Of a stretch of DNA of 35,425 bases, positions 30,958 to 35,425 are shown one piece after another. The notes beneath the pieces were generated by a model. It was not told where the DNA came from. It worked only from the letters and a program-made list of their open reading frames with translations, and did no database searches. Made by a program: the position numbers and the translations under genes. The stretch is taken from positions 1 to 35,425 of the forward strand of contig JACAEL010000021.1 of NCBI GenBank assembly GCA_013388835.1, in the 5' to 3' direction. The first letter of the stretch is position 1. Each line of letters begins with the position of its first letter. This stretch comes from Candidatus Thorarchaeota archaeon. GTDB taxonomy: Archaea > Asgardarchaeota > Thorarchaeia > Thorarchaeales > Thorarchaeaceae.

Positions 30958-31527
30958 ATGACTGCACCTTCTCACTCCATGTGTGTTAGAGACATCATGA
31001 CTGTGAACGTGGTAACAATGCCACCAACAGCAACCGCCTTTGAGGTGGCGAAGTCCATGAGCTCGTTGGACATCGGTTCAATAATCATTGTCGACAAAGA
31101 ACGGCCAGTTGGCATAATCACCGAATCGGACATTGTTCGCAGAGTGACGGCAGAGTATGCAGACCCAAAGAAAGTGAAGGCGAGTGAGATAATGAGCTCA
31201 CCACTGATACATGTGACTCCTGAAACGCCCCTCACGGAGGCGATGCGGGTGATGGCAAGAAGCGGGATAAGGCGGGTCGCGGTTCTGAGGAATAACACCC
31301 TCGCAGGAATAATAACGTCACGCGACATTCTGAAATGGTCCCCCGAGCTGATTGACATCCTATCCGAGTCGCTGCGCTTGAGAGGCGAACATCCCGCGCA
31401 CCGGCCACAAGAGGACGAAGATGACCTAGTGGCCTTTGGAGGCATATGTGACGCCTGTGGGGAGTATTCTGCAGACCTAGTGCTTGAGGACGGGCGATAC
31501 CTGTGCGAAGCCTGCAGAAGCCAATAG
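30958..31527 (+). CDS. CBS-domain pair with C-terminal Zn ribbon
   Basis: A 189-residue protein with two CBS domains (about 8-62 and 72-128; VRDIMTVNVVTMPP, GIITESDIVRRV, ASEIMSSPLIHVTPE, AGIITSRDILKW). A linker of acidic residues and a short zinc ribbon follow (C164, C167, C183, C186). CBS pairs bind adenine nucleotides or SAM and control attached or partner proteins; the Zn ribbon may mediate contact with protein or nucleic acid. The ATG at 30958 is chosen because GGAGAT lies 7 nt upstream; a GTG at 30922 would add 12 residues. A second CBS protein gene follows after 42 nt. Confidence 0.88.
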   Translation: MTAPSHSMCVRDIMTVNVVTMPPTATAFEVAKSMSSLDIGSIIIVDKERPVGIITESDIVRRVTAEYADPKKVKASEIMSSPLIHVTPETPLTEAMRVMARSGIRRVAVLRNNTLAGIITSRDILKWSPELIDILSESLRLRGEHPAHRPQEDEDDLVAFGGICDACGEYSADLVLEDGRYLCEACRSQ

Positions 31528-31569
31528 TTCAGCTGTTTCGCAGTAGTCAAGAAGAAGGAGGTCTATGGT

Positions 31570-32388
31570 TTGGAAGTAAGTCAAATCATGTCGGAACCAG
31601 TCACAATTGATAAGGATCAGCGACTGTCGGTCGCGCTCGAGCTCTTAGGAAAGAAAAGAGTCGACAGGCTAGTAGTGGCAGAAGGCAACCGTGTCCAAGG
31701 AATCCTCACATACGCAGACATTGCGGATAGACTTGGGGTAGGAAAGGTTGTGGCAGTATCCATCGGCAGGCTACATGTGTCCAGCGCTATGACGGACACG
31801 GTCATCTCAGTAGCACCAGATGATGACATTACAGCGGTCGCCCAGCTGATGATTGACCGGGGAATGAGTGGTTGTCCAGTGGTTGACAAGTCTGGTGCGC
31901 TTGTGGGAGTGATAAGCAAGTCGGAGATTGTATCACTCTGCAAGAAGTTCGACAAGATCAAAGTCAGACAGCTCATGACGACAGAGAATCTACTTGTCGT
32001 GAACCCGGTCGAGCGGCTGGTCAAGGCGAGAGCAGACATGTTGAACGCTGGCTTCTCGGGAATGCCGGTTGTGGACGGCACAAGAGTTCTGGGCCTCCTT
32101 ACTGAGAGAATGGTAGCAGAGGCGATGGCAAGATTCAGTGTCGAAGTTCCGGACAAGCACAGAGCCAACCAAGTCAGACAGATGAGGGTAGTCGATGCCA
32201 TGGCACAGCAACCCCCGACGGTAAGCCCTGACGACTCGATAGCAGTAGCAGCAACGAAGATGCTCGAGTCAGGCCTGAACACACTACCCGTGGTTGCAGA
32301 TGGAAACAGACTTGTGGGAATCATAAGTGCGACTGACTTAACTAGGTTCGCGGCGAATAGATTCAAAATCCCAGGGCAAGAGGAGTAA
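31570..32388 (+). CDS. Four-CBS-domain protein
   Basis: A 272-residue protein made of four consecutive CBS motifs, at about residues 3-60, 70-125, 133-190 and 210-268. Each opens with an (I/A)M-type helix (QIMSEPVTIDKD, SSAMTDTVISVAP, RQLMTTENLLVVNP, VDAMAQQPPTVSP) and closes with a G-(I/L)-(L/I)-T/S strand. Two CBS pairs in tandem normally form a disc that senses adenine nucleotides. The TTG start has GGAGG 8 nt upstream, and the overlapping ATG at 31565 is quickly stopped. It is 29 nt ahead of pyrC, so a regulatory link to nucleotide synthesis is plausible but unproved. Confidence 0.92.
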   Translation: MEVSQIMSEPVTIDKDQRLSVALELLGKKRVDRLVVAEGNRVQGILTYADIADRLGVGKVVAVSIGRLHVSSAMTDTVISVAPDDDITAVAQLMIDRGMSGCPVVDKSGALVGVISKSEIVSLCKKFDKIKVRQLMTTENLLVVNPVERLVKARADMLNAGFSGMPVVDGTRVLGLLTERMVAEAMARFSVEVPDKHRANQVRQMRVVDAMAQQPPTVSPDDSIAVAATKMLESGLNTLPVVADGNRLVGIISATDLTRFAANRFKIPGQEE

Positions 32389-32417
32389 TCGCTCGCCGTG
32401 ACGAGGCGGGATACTGA

Positions 32418-33731
32418 ATGCCATTAGACCTCCTGCTAACAAATGGGGTTGTCATACTAGATGGCATAGAGGTCAAGCGTTCGGTTGGCATACTCTCCGA
32501 CAAGATAGAAGGAGTCTATCTTCCGGGCAAGGAACCCGTCGCACACGACACGCTCGAATGTGCAGACTGTTACATACTTCCGGGAATGGTCGATATTCAT
32601 GTTCATCTGAGGGACTTGAACTGTTCGAGCAAGGAGGACTACGAATCGGGAACAATGGCCGCGGCAGCTGGGGGCGTCACCACTGTCGTCGACATGCCGA
32701 ACTCGAGTCCGCCCGTACTGGATGCAGATGTGCTTGATAAGAAGATGCAGAGTGCTAGGCAGAAGCGCTTTGTCAACGTTGGGTTCTATAGTGGCATACC
32801 GATGGCACCCGAAGAATATGACACGGCCATGGTTCCGAGCATTCTGGGCTTCAAGGTATATCCTCATTCACCACTGGCAAAAGGGGTCAGATTCACGGAC
32901 AATCACATTCGAAAGTGCATGTCTCTTGCCAGACTTCATGACCGCCCCTTACTGTTCCACCCCGACTCATCCAGTCCGGATTCCAAGCCGAGATCAATGG
33001 ACGAGTACTTTCAGATACACAGCTGTGAGGGAGAACACGAGTCAGCGAGGCGGTTTATCGAAGCCAAGATGGCGATTGGAGGACGCCTGCATGTGTGCCA
33101 TGTGAGTTGTGCTTCGACTGCCAGACTCATCCTCGAGAACCGTGCAGAGGAGACCCTGTCGGCGGAGGTGACTCCACATCACCTCTTCCTCAACAGCGGA
33201 GGTTTCTCTAACGAGAACGGCCACGCGAAGATGCTTCCACCCCTGCGCTCGCCCTATGACAATGAGGCCCTTCTCACAATGCTATGTGGTAAATGTGCAA
33301 TCGACTGTGTAGCATCAGACCACGCACCACACACCGATGAAGAGAAGAGTGCTCCGTTTCTCGATGCTGCCTCGGGCATACCCGGGCTTGAAACAACTGT
33401 CCCACTGATGTTGACCGAGGTGTTTGAACGGCGACTCACATGGGTGGACTATCTGAGGGTCTGTTGTTCGGGTCCTGCTCGTGTGTTAGGACTGAAAAGC
33501 AAGGGAATACTATCTCGCGGGTTCGATGCCGACCTGATTGTCGTGAGGAGGGAGGAACACACCATACGCGGGCATGATTTCTTCTCAAAGGCAAAGATTA
33601 CGCCATTTGAGGGACGCCGGGTGCTGGGAAAGGTAGTCAGGACAATCGTCGGAGGCCATACGGTATACGACAATGGCAGGTTCGTTGTTGGAAGGGGAGT
33701 GGTCGGAAGTGTTCCTGTACGAAAGTATTAA
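32418..33731 (+). CDS. pyrC: Dihydroorotase
   Basis: A 437-residue amidohydrolase of the class I dihydroorotase type, which cyclises carbamoyl-aspartate to dihydroorotate in pyrimidine synthesis. The metal-binding start DIHVHLRD has H61 and H63. GVTTVVDMPNSSPP, CHVSCAST (His), EVTPHHLFL and the catalytic SDHAPHTDEEK are all in order, and SKGILSRGFDADLIVV with GRRVLGKV ends the barrel-flanking domain. The motif set favours dihydroorotase over allantoinase or hydantoinase. No other pyr gene is in the window. It lies in a + strand run with CBS proteins before it and AMMECR1 after it. Confidence 0.93.
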   Translation: MPLDLLLTNGVVILDGIEVKRSVGILSDKIEGVYLPGKEPVAHDTLECADCYILPGMVDIHVHLRDLNCSSKEDYESGTMAAAAGGVTTVVDMPNSSPPVLDADVLDKKMQSARQKRFVNVGFYSGIPMAPEEYDTAMVPSILGFKVYPHSPLAKGVRFTDNHIRKCMSLARLHDRPLLFHPDSSSPDSKPRSMDEYFQIHSCEGEHESARRFIEAKMAIGGRLHVCHVSCASTARLILENRAEETLSAEVTPHHLFLNSGGFSNENGHAKMLPPLRSPYDNEALLTMLCGKCAIDCVASDHAPHTDEEKSAPFLDAASGIPGLETTVPLMLTEVFERRLTWVDYLRVCCSGPARVLGLKSKGILSRGFDADLIVVRREEHTIRGHDFFSKAKITPFEGRRVLGKVVRTIVGGHTVYDNGRFVVGRGVVGSVPVRKY

Positions 33732-33769
33732 CCGAAGAGAACGCCAGTAATTGGTAGGGAGAATCACAA

Positions 33770-34402
33770 ATGGCCTATGTCTACTCAGATGAAGAAGGAG
33801 TGTTCCTAGTCCGATTGGCTCGGAAGACAGTGGACCAATACGTCAGTGAGCGAACCAAGCCCAGCCTTCCAACCCCACCTTCCCAGAAACTACTTCAGAA
33901 CTCAGGTGTCTTCGTCACACTGAACTCGATAGTCGGAGACCATGTCAGTCTCAGAGGATGTATAGGCCGACCATATCCCAGTCAACGCCTGATTGATGCC
34001 ACAGTCGATTCTGCAGTGGATGCAGCAGTGAATGACCCCCGGTTTGAACCCGTCAGTCCCCGTGAACTCGGCTCAATCCTTATCGAACTCAGCGTGCTGA
34101 CCGAACCAAAGAGAATCAGCTACAGACAACCATCAGAACTGCTTGACCTTGTGAAGGTGGGTAGAGATGGCCTCATCGTCACAAGAGGAATGTGGCGGGG
34201 CCTCCTACTCCCACAGGTGCCTGTTGAGTGGAACTGGGACGTCAAGGAGTTCCTTGAGCACACCTGTAACAAGGCCGGGCTTCCAGCTGATGCATGGCGC
34301 GACCCCAAGACAGAGTTCATGTCATTCCAAGCTGAGATATTTGGAGAAGTCACGCCCCGTGGAGATGTGGTGAGAAATCCAACCCATCCGAGGACTTGTT
34401 AG
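33770..34402 (+). CDS. AMMECR1 domain protein
   Basis: A 210-residue AMMECR1-family protein. The family signature LRGCIG is at about residues 62-67, followed by the helix around LIDATVDSAVDAAVNDPRF and by SILIELSVLTEP, GRDGLIVTRGMWRGLLLPQVPVEW and the KEFLEHTCNKAGLP stretch. The family is universal in archaea and eukaryotes and often associated with MEMO-type proteins and radical SAM enzymes; its biochemical role is not firmly known. Its stop codon overlaps the ribosome site (GGAGG, 34402-34406) of nadC, so the two genes are tightly linked. Confidence 0.94.
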   Translation: MAYVYSDEEGVFLVRLARKTVDQYVSERTKPSLPTPPSQKLLQNSGVFVTLNSIVGDHVSLRGCIGRPYPSQRLIDATVDSAVDAAVNDPRFEPVSPRELGSILIELSVLTEPKRISYRQPSELLDLVKVGRDGLIVTRGMWRGLLLPQVPVEWNWDVKEFLEHTCNKAGLPADAWRDPKTEFMSFQAEIFGEVTPRGDVVRNPTHPRTC

Positions 34403-34413
34403 GAGGCGGAAGA

Positions 34414-35271
34414 GTGACCGGACTCCCTCCCGAAGCAGTCGAAGCGCTCAGGAGGTACCTCGATGAGGACATTCGCTCAGGAGACATCACCGCATCTGTT
34501 CTGGGTCCGTTGGATGCGCCAGCTGTCGCTACTGTCTTCGCCAAAAGCAGGAGCATCCTCGCTGGTCTTGAAGAGGCGAAAGCAATCGCTGAGATCACTG
34601 GCCTGACTCATGAGGCCCTGGTGTTCGAAGGCAACTGGGTGAATACCGGCCAAGCTGTGCTCAGAGCTAGAGGACCTGCAAAGACACTTCTGGCTGTTGA
34701 GAGGGTGATCCTGAACATCATGATGCGGATGAGCGGTATAGCCACCAAGACCTACTTGATGCTTGAAAAAGCACGGCGATTCAACCCGAGCATACGGGTG
34801 GCCGCGACCAGGAAGACCACGCCGGGCTTCAGATTCTTTGAGAAGCGTGCTGTAACGGTGGGCGGCGGAGACCCGCACAGGTATGCGCTGGATGACATGG
34901 TGCTAATCAAGAATAACCACCTAGCACTCGTGGGAGGTGTGGCCAGAGCAGTACGTATTGCAAGAGAGCGGGTGTCATTCTCCAAGAAGGTATCCTGTGA
35001 GGTCAGGTCCCTTCAAGAGGCGATGGAGGCTGTCGATAGCGGTGCAGACGTGATACTCCTAGACAACTTCACACCCAATACAGCACGGGCGGTTGTCGAC
35101 ACATTGAAGCAGAGGGGGCTTCGGGATAGGGTCGTACTTGAGGCATCCGGAGGTATTAACGACGGAAATGTGACCGAGTTTGCTCAGAGTGGGGTGGATG
35201 TCCTCTCGTCGGGAGCTCTGACTCACTCCTATGAGTCTGCAGACTTCAACATGCTCATTTCGATGCCTTAG
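34414..35271 (+). CDS. nadC: Nicotinate-nucleotide pyrophosphorylase (quinolinate phosphoribosyltransferase)
   Basis: A 285-residue enzyme that makes nicotinate mononucleotide from quinolinate and PRPP in NAD synthesis. Motifs in order: LDEDIRSGDITAS, the dimer segment ILNIMMRMSGIAT, ATRKTTPGFRFFEKRAV with the substrate-binding Arg/Lys residues, GGGDPHRYALDDMVLIKNNH, SCEVRSLQEA, DVILLDNF, and LEASGGIN. The GTG at 34414 is chosen because GGAGG lies exactly 7 nt upstream; the longer frame from TTG 34396 would begin ahead of that site. NadA and NadB are not in the window. It is the last gene of the + strand run. Confidence 0.96.
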   Translation: MTGLPPEAVEALRRYLDEDIRSGDITASVLGPLDAPAVATVFAKSRSILAGLEEAKAIAEITGLTHEALVFEGNWVNTGQAVLRARGPAKTLLAVERVILNIMMRMSGIATKTYLMLEKARRFNPSIRVAATRKTTPGFRFFEKRAVTVGGGDPHRYALDDMVLIKNNHLALVGGVARAVRIARERVSFSKKVSCEVRSLQEAMEAVDSGADVILLDNFTPNTARAVVDTLKQRGLRDRVVLEASGGINDGNVTEFAQSGVDVLSSGALTHSYESADFNMLISMP

Positions 35272-35297
35272 GGCGGTGACGCTCGTTCGTGTCGTGT

Positions 35298-35425
35298 TCA
35301 CGGCTCATCAGGGGCCGGACCCCGGCCCAGGTGCTTCCGCGCTCGCCTCATCTGCCTCCGTCGCTCCAACTCGACTCGCCTCCTGTTGAAGACCCATATG
35401 GCTGGAGTGGCCAGCACCACTGCGA
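35298..35425 (-). CDS. 3' end of a membrane protein gene (partial)
   Basis: A - strand frame enters from the right edge and runs 41 codons to a TGA at 35298-35300. Its start reads as the end of a membrane helix (AVVLATPAIWVF), followed by a strongly basic tail (NRRRVELERRRQMRRARKH) and GRGPAPDEP. Hydrophobic helix followed by a positive cytoplasmic tail is a typical C-terminus of an inner-facing membrane protein. The gene is convergent with nadC. No family can be named from this fragment. Confidence 0.5.
   Translation of the reverse strand, partial: AVVLATPAIWVFNRRRVELERRRQMRRARKHLGRGPAPDEP
35312..35328. terminator. GC-rich hairpin downstream of nadC
   Basis: GGGCCGG and CCGGCCC form a perfect 7-bp stem with a 3-nt loop, 41 nt after the nadC stop. 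It lies inside the apparent 3' coding end of the convergent gene. No T-tract follows, so a termination role is only possible. Confidence 0.3.

Noticed and set aside
31617-32366. 249-codon - strand frame opposite the four-CBS gene
   Set aside because: It is a shadow of a clear coding gene, with Ser/Thr-rich composition typical of antisense reading.
1-35425. Mobile elements, CRISPR arrays, tRNA or rRNA genes
   Set aside because: No spaced repeats, transposase or integrase motifs, terminal inverted repeats with target duplications, or tRNA-like GTTCRAAYC segments were seen in the gaps between genes.

Overview
The window looks like a stretch of chromosome from an archaeon, most probably an Asgard archaeon and plausibly Thorarchaeia-like. 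The archaeal evidence is ribosomal proteins L35Ae and S8e, deoxyhypusine synthase, two-subunit ADP-forming acyl-CoA synthetase, an archaeal-type NFACT (Rqc2/NEMF) protein, SMC-ScpA-ScpB, TATA elements about 25-30 nt before many starts, and GGAGG/GGTGAT ribosome sites next to frequent GTG and TTG starts. The Asgard evidence is a concentration of eukaryote-like parts: an MglA/Ras-like GTPase with four roadblock/LC7 proteins, a protein with the Sec23/Sec24 domain order, and an EMC6-like membrane protein. The lineage is inferred, because no rRNA gene is present.

Layout. 1-3 kb: deoxyhypusine synthase (-), a membrane protein, L35Ae, then a strong candidate C/D box sRNA (2373-2444) whose guide fits helix 69 of large-subunit rRNA, and another membrane protein. 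3-7.6 kb: a radical SAM protein (-), acyl-CoA synthetase alpha and beta (+), and a 399-residue helical repeat protein (-). 7.7-12.8 kb: cis-prenyltransferase, a roadblock protein, the MglA-like GTPase, two overlapping roadblock genes and the Sec23/24-like protein, all on -, with a fourth roadblock gene divergent on +. 12.9-17.8 kb: smc-scpA-scpB. 17.8-21.1 kb: hypE (-), S8e (+), a HEAT protein with a histone-H1-like tail (-), hypA (-), and a winged-helix/Zn-ribbon protein (+).

21.1-26.3 kb: on -, class I fumarase (alpha, beta) and a thiol:fumarate-reductase-type complex (TfrA, TfrB). Together they would interconvert malate, fumarate and succinate. A 26-codon membrane microprotein gene lies between the two pairs on the other strand. 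26.5-28.8 kb: a prepilin peptidase, a KaiC-like ATPase with an Lrp/AsnC regulator, and the EMC6-like protein, which shares a TATA element with the divergent NFACT gene. 28.8-35.3 kb: a + strand run of NFACT, two CBS-domain proteins, dihydroorotase, AMMECR1 and NadC. The right edge holds the 3' end of a - strand membrane protein gene.

No tRNA, rRNA, CRISPR, transposase, integrase or attachment site was recognised. No stretch longer than 300 bases lacks a gene. Gene order and base use look like ordinary archaeal core genome rather than a mobile island.
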